In this document: piece by piece, positions 43,173-55,337 of the stretch | Layout: each line of letters starts with the position of its first letter | Position numbering within the stretch: position 1 is the stretch's first letter | NCBI GenBank assembly: GCA_014529385.2 | Contig: CM043945.1 | Location: forward strand, 152,741,741-152,805,740 | Origin: Adiantum capillus-veneris | Taxonomy: Eukaryota; Streptophyta; Polypodiopsida; Polypodiales; Pteridaceae | Reading direction: 5' to 3' | DNA length: 64,000 bases | Program-made: the position numbers and the translations under genes | Notes under the pieces: model-generated | The model's database searches: none | Seen by the model: only the letters and a program-made list of their open reading frames with translations | Told to the model about the DNA's origin: nothing

Positions 43173-44235
43173 TCAGATCGAGGCTCGGGGCATCACTGCA
43201 GGAGGCTAGAGTCACCAACTCAGATTGGAGTGAAATTCGACAAGCGAAGACACGGCCCCAAATCTCGTGGGCGAGCCCAAAGGGCTCACTGTTGTCAGAA
43301 TTTCATTCTAAGGTCATCTCGGCCACCGTTCGGCTTCGACAAAGGTCTGTGCAGGCCATTTTCGACTACGTGGTCTCGACGGGTGCATATCCGACTCTGC
43401 AAATTTGGGGTGTTGAGGATATCGACACTCCCAGAGTGTTGATTTGTGGCTGTCTACACATCGAAGGACGGCTCACAGTTCTTGGAGGTGTGTCACATAC
43501 GACACGGGCGCACCTACACACAGACTGTAGGCGACATCCACTAGTTCATCAGGTAGCTTGTGTTTGTTGCTTGATATTCCAGATTTCATCCTGACATTTG
43601 CAGGTACTTCCACATGGGATGTATTGTCAGAGATGATGTATGTTTGTTGACGGTTTGCTGGCTATGAGTCACGCAGCAAACAACCGCCGCAGTGATTACA
43701 GCATACAGTGGGAAATTTGTGGATGTATGACTTTGTGGGAAGTCTATGTACTGTTAGATTTACTGCAGCCTTTGTTGAGGGTCGAGTGAGGTTTTATTGA
43801 GCTGGGGGATTCTCGAATGTTGAGATCCTTTCGGTGATACAGGTCTTGGAGCGATCCCTCGAGCACCCTTAGATAGGCAGCTAGGATGTATTGACTGTGA
43901 GTTAGACAGTTGGGATTGCATCTTTGCTTTACTGCCGTTGAGGCATTGTCGCAGTCTATGCTTACAGGACAGTGACAGGACAGTCAGAGACAGTACAGGT
44001 GCAGGACAGGTTTACCCACAGCTTACAGTGTCAGAGAGACAGTGTTTTTGAGCTGTTTTTTGGTCTGTTTTTGAGTACACCAGAGCCATTTTACAAAGGA
44101 GACTCTGCCAAAAATTTTGCAGAATCTGAAGATTTCTTGGTTCATTTGACAGGTTGATATTGGTTCAGAGGTCAGTTTACAGGGGAAACTATGCCGAATT
44201 TTTCCCAGGAAAGTAAACTACTGTGAAGCGTAGCT
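43173..44235 (+). other. Cop2 leader, non-coding
   Basis: About 1.06 kb between primer site and gag with small frames only. It contains repeated ACAGGACAG-type motifs near 43965-44010. Such a leader normally holds the packaging signal. Confidence 0.6.
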
Positions 44236-45516
44236 ATGGCTGGATCACAGGACAATGCTCTTTACAATATCAAGAAGCTGGATGGAACCAATTTCCCATT
44301 GTGGAAGAAGCAGATTTGGCACGTGTTGGTACAAAAGAAGCAGATAAAACCTATAAAGCTCAAGGGGATAAAACCAGAAGATATGGACGAAGATGAATGG
44401 AGCGAAATGGATGAATTGGCACTTTCTACCATTATGCTGACTTTGGCGGCAGAAAGCGTTTACTTCAATGTAGCAGACGAGATGTCGGCTTATCAAGCAT
44501 GGTTAAAGCTGAGTGATCTTTATGAGAAGCAGAGTGCAGCTTCACAGGTATACTGGCTTAAGAAGCTTGTTGACTTGAAGATGAAAGAAAGGACACCTAT
44601 GTCCAATCATCTGAATGAATTCAACACAATCTATAGTCAGTTGTCAGCTCAAGGTGTCAAGTTTGATGAACCTGTTAGAGCTATGTTCCTGTTGATCACA
44701 TTGTCGGAAAGCTGGGACACTTTTCGCACAGCTTTGAGTAATTCTGCACCTCCAAATGGTTTGAACATAGCAGGTGTAGAAGGAAGTCTGCTTACTGAAG
44801 AAACCAATAGAAAGACAATGGACAAAGGCAAAGGAACAGCCTTAGTTGTCAGGGGAAGGACCAAAGAAAAGTACAAAGGTGGAAAGAGGAATCAGTCTCG
44901 TAGCAAGTCCCGCAGTGCTAAAGGCAAGAGTGACATAGAATGCTACCATTGTGGCAAGAAGGGTCACATGAAAAGAGACTGCAGAGAATGGAAAGCAAAA
45001 AAAGGCAAAGAGAAAGCTGAAGACCATGGTGAGAAGAACAAGTCCTCAGTGAAGATTCAAGAAATAAATGTGACAAACACTGTTGCAGAGGATGACAGTC
45101 TAGTGTCAGGAGACATCTACTTCTTGAAGAATACAATGGACTCAGCTCTTCTTACAGCATCTGATGGAAATGCACTGAGTGACTGGATTATAGACTCAGG
45201 GGCATCACTTCATGTGTCTCCAAACAAGGATTGGTTTACCTCTTATGTGACCACTAAAGATCATGTTCGGCTAGGCAATGTGCAGACATGTGAGATCTTA
45301 GGTGTTGGAGATGTTCAATTGAAGTTTCAGAATGGCTCTTCTTTCACGCTGAAGAATGTGAGACATGTTCCCGCAATTACAAAGAGCTTGATCAGCACAG
45401 GTTTACTTGATGATACTGGCTACGTCACCACTTTTGGACAGAACATGTGGAAGATATCCAAGGGTTCTATGACAGTAGCACATGGAGTAAAGTTTGGAGG
45501 GCTTTACATGATTTAG
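44236..45516 (+). pseudogene. Cop2 gag and protease
   Basis: MAGSQDNALYNIKKLDGTNF starts a Copia gag (UBN2-type), with LKKLVDLKMKERTPM and FNTIYSQLSAQGV. The zinc knuckle CYHCGKKGHMKRDC is complete. The protease motif WIIDSGASLHVS has the catalytic Asp. The frame ends at TAG 45514-45516, after GGLYMI; the codons that follow continue in frame as the gag-pre-integrase region, so this is one nonsense change and not a natural end. Confidence 0.9.
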
Positions 45517-46735
45517 GTATCAAATGTCTCTAAAAATGTAATCAATGTAACCGAGCAGCCGAACGTTTCTTTGTGGCATAGCCGGTTAGGACATATGTCC
45601 AAGAAGGGAATGGAAATCTTGTCTCATTTTGGTTATTTGCCTGGCTTTTCATTTAATGATTTTGAATTCTGTGAACATTGTCTGTATGGTAAGCAAACAC
45701 AGCAGCCACATAAGCATAGAAGCAGTAGAAGAGATACACAGTTGGCACTTGTTCATAGTGATTTGTGTGGACCTATGCCTAACCTATCTCTAGGGGGAGC
45801 TTCTTACTTTATGACATTTATAGATGATTACTCGAGGAAAGTATGGGTTTACTTTCTCAAGCACAAGGATGAAGCGTTTAGTGTTTTCAAAACGTTTGTG
45901 ACACTTGTGGAGAATCAGAGTGGCAAGAAGCTTAAATGCTTACGCACTGACAATGGTGGAGAGTATGTTTCAAAGGCCTTTCAGGACTTTTGTGAGTCAA
46001 AAGGTATAAAACGTGAACTTACTGCTCCTTACAATCCTCCTCAAAATGGTGTTGCTGAGAGGATGAATAGGACCATACAAGAGAAGGTCAGAAGTATGTT
46101 GTCTAATGCACAGCTGCCAAATGGGTTTTGGGCTGAAGCTGTATCAACAGCTATTCATCTTGTAAATAGATCTCCTAGCAAGGTTTTGCAGAAGGATTCA
46201 GTGCCAGAGATGGTATGGTCAGGCAAAATGCCCTCATACAAGCATGTCAGAGTCTTTGGTTGTGAGGCATATACTCACGTTCCAAAGGAATTTAGGAACA
46301 AACTTGAGCCAAAGAGTAGAAAGTGCATCTTTCTAGGCTATGGTAATTCTGGTGAGATGGGGTACAGACTTTGGGATCCCGAATCCAGAAAGGTTGTCCG
46401 CAGCAATGATGTTCACTTTAATGAATCCAAATATCATTCTAAACCAGAGAGGGTTGAGGAGATTAGAAGAGTTGTCTTCCAAGAAGATGGACCTGCACGT
46501 GCAAGACAAAATGTCAGGGCTCAAGAGGAGCAAGGACAGGATAGAGTGGAACCACAGGTTGTGGCTGAGCTTGAGCCACCTATTGTGCATAGATCTGGAC
46601 GTGTCACGCGACCTCCTGATAGGTTTGTTCCATCTATGAACTATGTCATGTTGACTGATTGCAATGAGCCCTCATGTTACAAGGAAGCAGTGCAAATGAA
46701 GGACTCCGGGAATTGGCAATTGGCCATGCTCAGAG
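45517..46735 (+). pseudogene. Cop2 integrase
   Basis: Continues in the gag frame. It has LWHSRLGHMSKKGM...CEHCLYGKQ (HHCC zinc finger), DLCGPMPNLSLGG, TFIDDYSRKVWVYF, LRTDNGGEYVS and APYNPPQNGVAERMNR, which supply the D,D,E catalytic residues, then VFGCEAYTHVPKE and FLGYG. Near 46735 a small deletion shifts the frame at WQLAM... before the reverse transcriptase. Confidence 0.9.
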
Positions 46736-47500
46736 ATGACAGCTCTGCATAAAAACAAGACATGGAAGCTAGTTAAATTACCACAGGGCAAAAAGGCTCT
46801 ACCTTGTAAATGGGTTTACAGGTATAAGATCACCGCTCATGATAGTCAGCCAAAGTACAAAGCAAGGCTTGTTTCCAAGGGCTTTAAGCAAGAACAAGGC
46901 ATTGACTTTGATGAAGTCTTCTCTCCGGTGGTCAAGATGACTACATTGAGATGCTTTCTTGCATTGGTTGCCATATTAGATTTGGTGTTGCACCAAATGG
47001 ATGTCAAGACAGCGTTCTTGCATGGTGATTTAGATGTGGAAATTTACATGCAGCAGCCAGAAGGGTTTGTTGAGAAAGGCAAGGAAGATTGGGTATGCCA
47101 GTTGTTAAAGAGTCTTTATGGCTTAAAACAATCACCGAGGGCATGGTACCATAAATTCCACAAGTTTATGCTTTCTCAAGGCTACAAACGTAGTGAGTTC
47201 GATCACTGTCTATATACAAAGAAGGCTAAGGATGGTAGTTGGCTGATCCTTATTTTGTATGTGGATGACATGTTGATTGCTGGCAAGCACTTGGAAGAAA
47301 TTTTAGCTTTGAAGTCAAAGATGGCAAAATTGTTTGACATGAAAGACATGGGTGAGGCAAGTCATATACTTGGTATGCGCATTGAGAGAGACAGATGAAA
47401 GAAGTTGATTTGGTTATCTCAAACAGAGTATATTGACAAGGTTTTGCAACGTTTCAATATGGAGAAGGGAAAGGCACTGAGTGTTCCATTGCCACCGTAG
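46736..47500 (+). pseudogene. Cop2 reverse transcriptase
   Basis: Frame reads TALHKNKTWKLVKLP, CKWVYRYKI, ARLVSKGFKQEQGIDFDEVFSPV, VKTAFLHGDLDVEIYMQQPEGF, LYGLKQSPRAWY and the catalytic LILYVDDMLIAG. It meets TGA at 47396, continues KKLIWLSQTEYIDKVLQRF, and meets TAG at 47498. In each case the surrounding frame carries on without a shift. Confidence 0.9.
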
Positions 47501-48217
47501 GTGAAACTTAGCAAACAAGATTGTCCTGTGTCTGAGGAAGAACAGGCTGAAATGGATAAGATTCCATATGCGTCTGCAGTGGGTAGTTTGATGTATGCAA
47601 TGATTGCTACTCGCCCAGACATTGCATTTGCAGTGGGAGTAGTAAGTCGATACATGTCAAACCCAGGCAAGAAACATTGGGAGGCAGTGAAAGGAATATT
47701 GAGATACCTGAAAGCTACAAAGAGTATGTGTATATGCTATGGGAGTCAGGAGCTAAGTGTAAAGGGTTTTACAGACTCAGATTATGCAGGTGACTTAGAC
47801 AACCGAAGGTCTACGTCAGGGTATGTCTTTACATTCGCTGGTGGAGCAGTATCATGGCGTTCTAGATTACAAGATTGTGTTACTCAGTCTACTACAGAGG
47901 CTGAATATCTTGCAGCATCAGAGGCATGCAAAGAATCAATTTGGCTTAATCGACTAGTAACAGATTTGGGAATCAAAGAAGAGATGCCTGTGTTATATTG
48001 TGATAGTCAAAGTGCTATACAATTGGCTCGCAATCCAGTTTATCACTCAAAGACAAAGCATGTGGATGTGAAGTATCATTTCATCAGGGAAATGCTCGAG
48101 GATAAGAAACTTCAGCTTGTCAAAGTTCACACCACAGAAAATCCTGCTGATCTACTTACAAAAGGACTTCCCTCAAAGAGCTTTGCGCATTTTCGCAAGC
48201 AGTTAGGTGTAGGGTAG
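47501..48217 (+). pseudogene. Cop2 RNase H
   Basis: Same frame as the reverse transcriptase. It reads VKLSKQDCPVSEEEQ, YASAVGSLMYAMIATRPDI, GFTDSDYAGDLDNRRSTSGY, SWRSRLQDCVTQSTTEAEYLA, NPVYHSKTKHVDVKYHFIRE and ENPADLLTKGLPSKSF, the complete Copia RNase H pattern with its acidic residues. Ends at TAG 48215-48217, about 75 bp before the 3' LTR. Confidence 0.9.
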
Positions 48218-48293
48218 TACATCTCTTGTATATTAGCTTGTATAGTAGCTTCTCTCACACTTAAAGTACCACATTGGACTTTAAGTGGGAGGT

Positions 48294-48485
48294 TGTTGGG
48301 GTATAAAGCCCAATGTGGTTGCCCAGGTAAGTGGGCGGGCCGCCAGGTATGTACACATATTCTTTTGTAAAAACCTAATAAGAACTCACTATGCTCTACA
48401 CATTACAGTAGAGCGAGTTCACCATATCGTCGTGCTCTTCTTCTCGCACTCTCTCTCGCGTCGCACTTCCGCTTGTACTCCTTCA
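48294..48485 (+). repeat. Cop2 3' LTR
   Basis: Same length as the 5' LTR. Preceded by the purine tract and followed by the target duplication TGAGG (48486-48490). Confidence 0.95.
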
Positions 48486-48490
48486 TGAGG

Positions 48491-49207
48491 TGATAAAAGC
48501 AGTTTCTAATCTGCACAGCCATTAGCATGGCACCACACACCACCTTCACCTGCATTCCATCATTTGTAGGCCTAGACCACTCCATTTGGTCTTCACCATG
48601 CTTCTCAGCTTGCTTTGTCCTGCTCTTCTTGCACATGGGCTATTACCATATCATCAAACACATAAGAGGGAAACTTTACCTTTACCAGCTTAGGTTCCTC
48701 AGACTCTGTCTCCCCATCATAGGATGTGGACTCATCCGCACTATTCTTCTCGCTTGTCTCCCAACTACACGAGCTTATATCCCCATCATCACCGGCATCA
48801 TAAACCGATTCCGTATCTGCATCTTCATCCACTTGCTGCTCTACAAAAGCTTGACCATCTTCTTGACTTTGCTCACTTTCTTCATCATCTCCTGAACCCT
48901 CGGTATCTGCAATCCCGTCACATTTTGCTATCTTTTCATGCAAACTTTTTGCCAGAACGGGCTTTACCTCTTCAACCCGCACCGGAACCTCCACATCCGC
49001 TACCGCTTTCGCCTCTTTGTTCACCTCAACATGAAGCTTCCCCTTGTTGACAATCTCGTCTACGCTTGGCACATGCACTTCACATACTAGAAATCTCCAA
49101 GGAACATAGCCAACATTAGGTCTTACCTCAACAGGCTGGGCATTCCGAGCACTTGGAATCACCTTTGGTTGGACCAAAGAGCACTTTGCTACCTCTGCAA
49201 CAGGCAT
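48491..49207 (-). pseudogene. Acidic gag-like C-terminal region, copy 1
   Basis: A 200-codon open frame on the minus strand (48605-49207) with a Val/Lys-rich first half and a strongly acidic second half (...GSGDDEESEQSQEDGQ...). It is followed by in-frame remains reading ...AMLMAVQI. The plus strand around 48518-48600 matches 52286-52370 (shared phrase CATTAGCATGGCACCA and what follows), where related sequence sits downstream of a gag-like capsid segment. I therefore infer a retroelement gag tail, not a host gene. Family uncertain. Confidence 0.4.
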
Positions 49208-49474
49208 ATAATCTGTTGGCTCTGCGGCTATGCAACCATGGCCTATAACAGATGCCCTAGCATGTCACAAGTGTGCCTCACGGTTCTCCGCGGTCATCCA
49301 TGGGACCACATTACTATTGTGCCCAAAATAGGGTGCCCATTGTAGCAAAAGTTATAAAAATAAACCAAAAAATAAAAATATGTTCATGGTGAAGGCTACG
49401 AGCTTCAGCACAAAGAGGAGGGCATGTTGAATCGCGTGGAGGTGCAATTCTAGATATGGATTGCCGGCCTGGCA
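49208..49474. other. No gene seen
   Basis: Spacer with no recognisable coding sequence. Confidence 0.3.
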
Positions 49475-49695
49475 GTGATGGCGGTCGATGTGTCGGGCAC
49501 CACCTTCAACAAATTGGGGCGAGCTGGGGATGAGCTCCATCGGCAGATTCATGAGGTCATGCAGAAAAATTTTGATGGCCATGGATACAAGGACCTGCTC
49601 AGCCCTGAGAAAGTATTGCGTCAGTCGTCGCTGAAGAGCTTTGTCAAGGTTCGTCTTGCAGAGCTTTGTCAATGGCTGCCGGTGCAAGTGGTCGT

Positions 49696-49746
<51 letters not shown>

Positions 49747-49756
49747 CGAAGGGTGA
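49475..49756 (+). other. Possible exon, unrecognised, running into (GA)n
   Basis: The frame starts MMAVDVSGTTFNKLG and reads a plausible helical segment (RAGDELHRQIHEVMQKNFDG) before the microsatellite at about 49698-49740. A 12-bp phrase (AGAGCTTTGTCAA) is repeated 30 bp apart near 49634-49672. Only the first 70 codons look protein-like. No family recognised. Confidence 0.2.
49698..49740 (+). repeat. (GA)n microsatellite
   Basis: About 21 GA units. Confidence 0.9.
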
Positions 49757-51179
49757 GCAACTATGGTCGAAATCATGTAGGTTCAAGGACTAAAGGGGTG
49801 GCTCAAAATGTGCAATCGAGGTCGACTCAATGTGTGCGTGTGGATTGTGGGTGTGTGTGGCTCTAAGACGAGAACCAACACAAAGGGAAAAGAAAGTAAG
49901 TTTGGCGTTAATTTTGGGTTGCATGGATGACCTTGTGAAGGGGTTAATTTTCGCGTATAGGAGCGAATTGGATTGCCAAAAAAATGATTGTGCTGTGAGG
50001 TTTTTGGCCTTCCACTGGCACCGATCGGTACGACCATGTTGGGGTTGTAGCCAATGGCGGTTCTTATGAGAACGGGAGTGGTTAATGTTTCCTATGACCG
50101 GGTATAATAAAATCGGCCTTTAGATAAGGGGTGTGGACTATAAGACAACTTTAATCCCTCTACCACAAAAAGTAAAGGTCAAGGATATTATGCCAAGGGC
50201 ATATGATAAAGTGATGGTTTGAGTGGTTGTTAATCAAGGCTGAACTATGCATGGAGGAAAGGAAAAGTGGGCAGTCACAACCGCCTTCGATGAGTTGTAA
50301 TGGATGGAGAGCACGTTTCATGCAAGCTACACAAGCAGCGGCCGCTTTTTTTTTGTGGTGGTGGGGTTGACATGTGGTTGATGAGGTCTACACTCACTAT
50401 TGCAATTTGGTGGTTTTGCTGATAGTTGGCTGCTGCCGCTTTGTTGTTATTGCCATTGCTACTTCTGTGCTTTTATCGAGACGACATTTGTTGCTGTTGC
50501 GGGGTTCGTGTCGTCGATGCAACCCAATCTGCTCATGAGCCATGTCGTAAAGCCCAAGCCCACGATCCTTTGCATGTTGCAAGCAAGGGGAAAAAAAGTA
50601 GAAAAATTAGACCGCCATTGACGAGTGCGTTTTCCTCCCCTTTTTTGTGGTTTTGCAAAGGCCTTTTGCAAGTACACGAAGAGCAGCAAAACCAAAAGGA
50701 GCCTTGAAACTTCTTTCAGGTTAAACACATGCTCGTCAATATCTCCTTCTAGCTTATTGTGCTAGTAAATTCTACGATCTTCTTTTTCAAAGTCACATTT
50801 CCTTTAAGCAGGCTTCTCTTGGGATAGTTTCCTACAACGTTAAAATCCTCTTCTTCTTCTAATGCACCTTAATAAATATTAAAAAAATTATAGTTTCCAA
50901 GTGCTCGTATTTATCTAATTTACTTTATCAGATCTCTTGATATACACATCTTTATCTACATCACAAGTTCAAAATACAATATCATGTTTTATTAAAAGAA
51001 ACTATGCCAAGGCTACTTCACGGCTACTCACAGGTCATCCATCACAAAGGCTCGTATATAAAGATAGAGAACTTAGCTTGAATTTCCAAAATTCACATAG
51101 ATGTTTGAGATATGCTCGAAAGATATGCTCTCATATCTATGCTAGTCATCATCATTGCAAGCCCAAGAGCATAGCCATA
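49757..51179. other. No gene recognised
   Basis: Mixed sequence with short frames on both strands and no domain that I recognise. Confidence 0.35.
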
Positions 51180-51191
51180 GCTCTAATACCA
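51180..51191 (-). other. Primer-site-like motif, isolated
   Basis: GCTCTAATACCA, the reversed initiator-Met-type primer site, is followed after one base by TGCTACACACGG, a possible LTR start in minus orientation. The LTR end to the right (before the (CT)n tract at 51678) could not be fixed, and no coding part survives beside it. Confidence 0.4.
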
Positions 51192-51675
51192 CTGCTACAC
51201 ACGGGAGCACGGAGAGCACTGCAAAATACTCGAAATAGCACACAGCAAACCATAAACGAACAAATCTACATACTTGACGATACGCACAAATCCATAATTG
51301 AGCTCAACACGAACAGAGAGAGACATAGAGCGGGAGAGAGCAAAAGAGCTCGTGCAAACGCACCTCCTAGAGCGGAGTGCTACGTTGGCACGGCGAGAGC
51401 GAAGGGAGGAGAGGAGAGAAGAAAGACATGAACACTGGGTGCAATCTCCCCCCGTGCAAGAGTGGCCATTTCCCTCTTGCACGTATTTGATTTATAGATT
51501 TCTTGAATGGTCAAAGTGAGTACAAACTGGCCGGCCGGTCATAAATGGCCAAAGCTCATAAAGAGCACTTAAATCATAAAATGCACATAAACTGTATATC
51601 CTTTCGCATAGTCCAATAAGTATTGTTGCTTTTGCCTCCTGTCAGCTACAATAAATAGGTAAATATCAATTCCAT

Positions 51676-51677
<2 letters not shown>

Positions 51678-51739
<62 letters not shown>
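51678..51739 (+). repeat. (CT)n microsatellite
   Basis: About 30 CT units, the longest simple repeat in the window. Confidence 0.95.
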
Positions 51740-51742
<3 letters not shown>

Positions 51743-51759
51743 ATTATTAGATCTTTGCA

Positions 51760-53376
51760 CTTGTTTGAACATCAGTTTGATTCCTTAACATATCTGGCTC
51801 TACCAACACATCATCTGATGCAACAAACACGTCTAAACCTCCCTCCCAACCATCCAAGGTGGAGCTCATCTCAAATTTGGCAGATAACACACTGCAATAC
51901 TGCACTTACAAGCATACCTCTTTTGAAATCTTGGACACAGTCTGGGAATCTCCTTTGTTTACCATAGAACACAATTGCCTCATTGGTTCTACCATTGCTT
52001 CCATGCTCTCCTTCACCTCCTCTTCAAACTCAATGTGAGCATCCTCAAGCCCTTAAACTTCAATCATCGGCCCTTTAAGATCAATCAACTCCTCCTCTTT
52101 GTCAACCTCATATGTTTGCACTTCAATCACGTGCTCTTTTGCTTCATCCCCAGCCAAAGGAGATAGAGAATCATCTTCTACTGCATTGTCTTGGTCTCCT
52201 TCCAAAGCCAAGTTTGCTTTATATTTCATAGAAAAACTATGTACCTACTGCACCATGATAGCACATTCCATAGAAACTTTCACAAGCATAGCGATTAGCA
52301 TGGCACCATAGAGCATCTTTACCTGCATATCCCCTTGTGTAGGCCTAGGTTCCTCCATTTGGACTTCATAAAGCACATCAATTGGCACTTTTTATCCACA
52401 TACAAAAGATCAAATTCCTCATACCTAGAGTGGGATAAATCAGTTTCCCATGTCATATCAACATCCAAACAACTGCTTTCATTTGCTTCCACTTCTCCAA
52501 CCATCTCAAGCTCTGGGATTTCCTCTACCTTTACTGCTTTACATCATCTACAAACCACACTTTCTGGTCTCTAGCACTCACCAAGGGAGCCTGACCAACC
52601 ATATCTTGATTTGTATGTGCATCTTTTACCTGATCTGGAGCCACTTGCTTTTTTTCCACAGCTACAGCTTCCCTAATTGGCACCTTTGGAATCAAAACCA
52701 CTCCATCTCTTTGTAGCCACAAAACCCTTGGTTCCCCTTGCATCAACACTTCCCTTTGCACCAACCTTGGCTTCACTTCCACCACATCAACTGGCCTAGG
52801 CACCACAGCACTTGACAAACTTTGCTTGGCTTGCCGCTTCTTCAAAATCTTCTTAGTTTGAACCTCTTGCCAAGTTTACCGCTTCAGCATACGTCATAGG
52901 CCCATCCGCTTCAACTTTATCTCTAACCTCCTCATGTAGGAAATGCATAAATTTGCTCAATTTCAACTAATCAACACTTTGTGCAGCAGTTACCTCCATA
53001 AGTTGTCTCCAAAGGGCTTCGAACTCCCAATTGAATGCTTGAAAATCCCCGTCCAGACTTTGCTTTAGACCATCCAGCTTCCACTTTACCTCATGCAACT
53101 GCACATCCAACACATATTGTCACTAAAAAGCTGCTTCCAAAGTTATCCAGTCCACCCCCTCTTCATCTTGCAAACCAACAACCGAAAACCTCGAATCGTG
53201 CCTTCTTCTCTTGTCAGTCTGCTCTCCAATACAAATATACCATAATCCTGCAACCAGACTTCCGCATCTTCCACCCCAATGAAAGTAGAAAACTCGTCCA
53301 TGCCACATTTGACAACACCTGCTCTTCAAAATCTGCATTTCGTCAGCTCTACAACCACGACTCCGCCTTCAAATAG
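51760..53376 (-). pseudogene. Decayed retroelement gag-like region, copy 2
   Basis: Read on the minus strand from about 53,340, pieces in changing frames give DEFSTFIGVEDAEVWLQDYG, then FEALWRQLMEVTAAQSVD, LSKFMHFLHEEVRDKVEADG and PMTYAEAVNLA, the layout of a Retrotrans_gag capsid domain. Lys/Val-rich and acidic parts follow (52531-52845 and 52319-52504). Many stops and shifts are present. Its tail matches the segment at 48.5-49.2 kb. No polymerase follows, so the element type is open. Confidence 0.5.
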
Positions 53377-55337
53377 GAGCAATCAGGTACTCCTCAATGG
53401 GGCACCAAAAGATGGAAAGGGGGAAAGGGGAACACATCCATCACACAACAAAAATGCCTCTCTATAGCCCAGGGTTTCCACAACACCCCCATCCACTAGA
53501 AAACACCATTAAAAATGCACACCTCCGCATACAGGTCACCATATGCACACATATCAATCCATGCACGCTTTGCACAATTCACATATAGCAATTGTTCCAA
53601 TCTTGCCCATTTCCAGCAATCTCACAACACACGCCTCCCTCTCTTTTTCTCTCACACACACAGACAGCCTAGGGGGCACACACGCTCACACAATCAACAC
53701 CAAAAACTTGGAGTAAATCAAAGATAAGAAGGAGGAAAGGGGGAAGAAATGGCGCAAAATCTAGCAATGAATAGCTACTTCTTCAACAAAAAACACCATC
53801 TATAACCTGCTATAATCTAGCTCCACTGGCACAGCCTTGACAAGCCCAAGATCCTCCATGGTAGCCTTCGTTGGCTTCTCCACCTTCACGTCCTCCATCT
53901 CTCCTTGCCGAAGCTCAAAAACTCCCCCAAGAATTGCCCCAAAAATTGCAAAAAATGGCCCTTTTGGACGTGTAAGCATCTCCTATTTTTGTCAGCCACT
54001 ACCTCTTTTAGCTTTCTTTTCATGTGCACCACTTCTATTCTCGGCAACTTGGAGCCTAAGGCACGTGGGAGGGTCCCCCTTGTTGTCACGGCATTGTGAC
54101 AAGGGTGGGACTCCCCTCTTTTCCTCAACAAATAATAGGTGCCCATTAGGGCCGCGGGAACCATCCTTACAGCATGCCATGTCATTGCCGTAGCGATGCC
54201 CTCGGACGGCACTATAGGGTCACATCGACAACAAATAGTGAGACGAAGCCATCGGTGCACACGCCCTTAGCACCCAACGCAATACCCACACGAAGAGGAC
54301 GGTGGCGCTCACCATAGCCAGGCTCAAGGAGCTCCACCCACTCCACTTCACTACAGTACGAGGGCCACACGGTGCAGCTCTTATATCCTTGCCTTTGATC
54401 TCAAGATATCATATGTGGGACTACATCCATGACATGTGGGGGCGGCAAAGTGACTCACCTTTGGGATGATCCAAAATCGCTCCAAAAACTCCATAAAAAA
54501 CAACTTTTTCCCCAACACTTTGGTGCCATCTTTTCTAGTTCACAAATCCAACCGAGCCATAAAGCCCCATCTATAGACCCAGTTCTCTACTTCAATCCAT
54601 ACCGATCCTGATGCACTTTGATCTTCTCGGGCCCTCCAACTAAACCAACCAATACTAGAAATATTAGCTGGCATAGCAATGTCGTCAACTAGCACAAACT
54701 TCGACAAATTGTATCTAGCTTAGGCATCCGATTGATAAGAAGTCACTTCTTATTGGCTTCTCATGCTGGACACTAGCTCTACAAACCCTCGTGAGGCTCC
54801 AAAACCTCAGATGGCACACTAATTGAGGCGACCAAATTGGCACAAAACTAGCCCCTAGTGAGACTTTAACTAGCAATATCTTGGCAATCAGGACTCCGAT
54901 TGTCTATCCATAAAGACGGATGCGCTTCACAATTCAAGCCCTTCACATCTATCCGTTGAAACTAGCTATGACCACCTGTCTCATCACCTGCCTATATCCA
55001 TCTAGGATCTGTAATGTACTTCAACTTTAAACTACCATAACTTCCACATCGTAGCTACATTTAATGAGCCATCTAGACCATCTTGCACAGCATCTCACGC
55101 ATCACATACCAAGGAAAAAATCCAGCACTACAAACCTTTTTACCCATCATCCCATCTGGCCAATTTTGGAGCCCTTTAGGCCTAAGAAACCACAATAGAC
55201 ATACATTTCCACTGCCACTAGCCTGCCCAGGCCTTCCACACTTGCTTTAGCACTCCAGCTTGCACTTGTAGACATACATACCATTTTTCTGGTCCTCTAA
55301 TATGGTCGACACACTTTGGTTGCACCAATGTCTTCCA
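53377..55337. other. No gene recognised
   Basis: GC content is moderate. Short frames (for example 53837-54193 plus, 53886-54260 minus) overlap each other and have no recognisable domain. The end is marked by the start of Gyp1 gag homology. Confidence 0.35.

Larger units (their letters stand above)
42967..48485 (+). mobile_element. Cop2: nearly intact Ty1/Copia element
   Basis: A 5519-bp element with 192-bp LTRs (42967-43158 and 48294-48485) that differ at about five positions, flanked by TGAGG (42962-42966 and 48486-48490). The primer site TGGTATCAGAGC is at 43161-43172; a purine tract AAGTGGGAGG precedes the 3' LTR. One gag-pol frame can be followed from 44236 to 48217 with TAG at 45514, a frameshift near 46735, TGA at 47396 and TAG at 47498. 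The first kilobase after the primer site is a non-coding leader. LTR similarity suggests a more recent insertion than Cop1. Confidence 0.95.

Noticed and set aside
45514-47500. Stops in Cop2 repaired by RNA editing or programmed readthrough
   Set aside because: Three separate stops plus a frameshift, each explained by C-to-T change or a small deletion, fit simple decay. U-to-C editing is known from plant organelles, not from nuclear retroelements.
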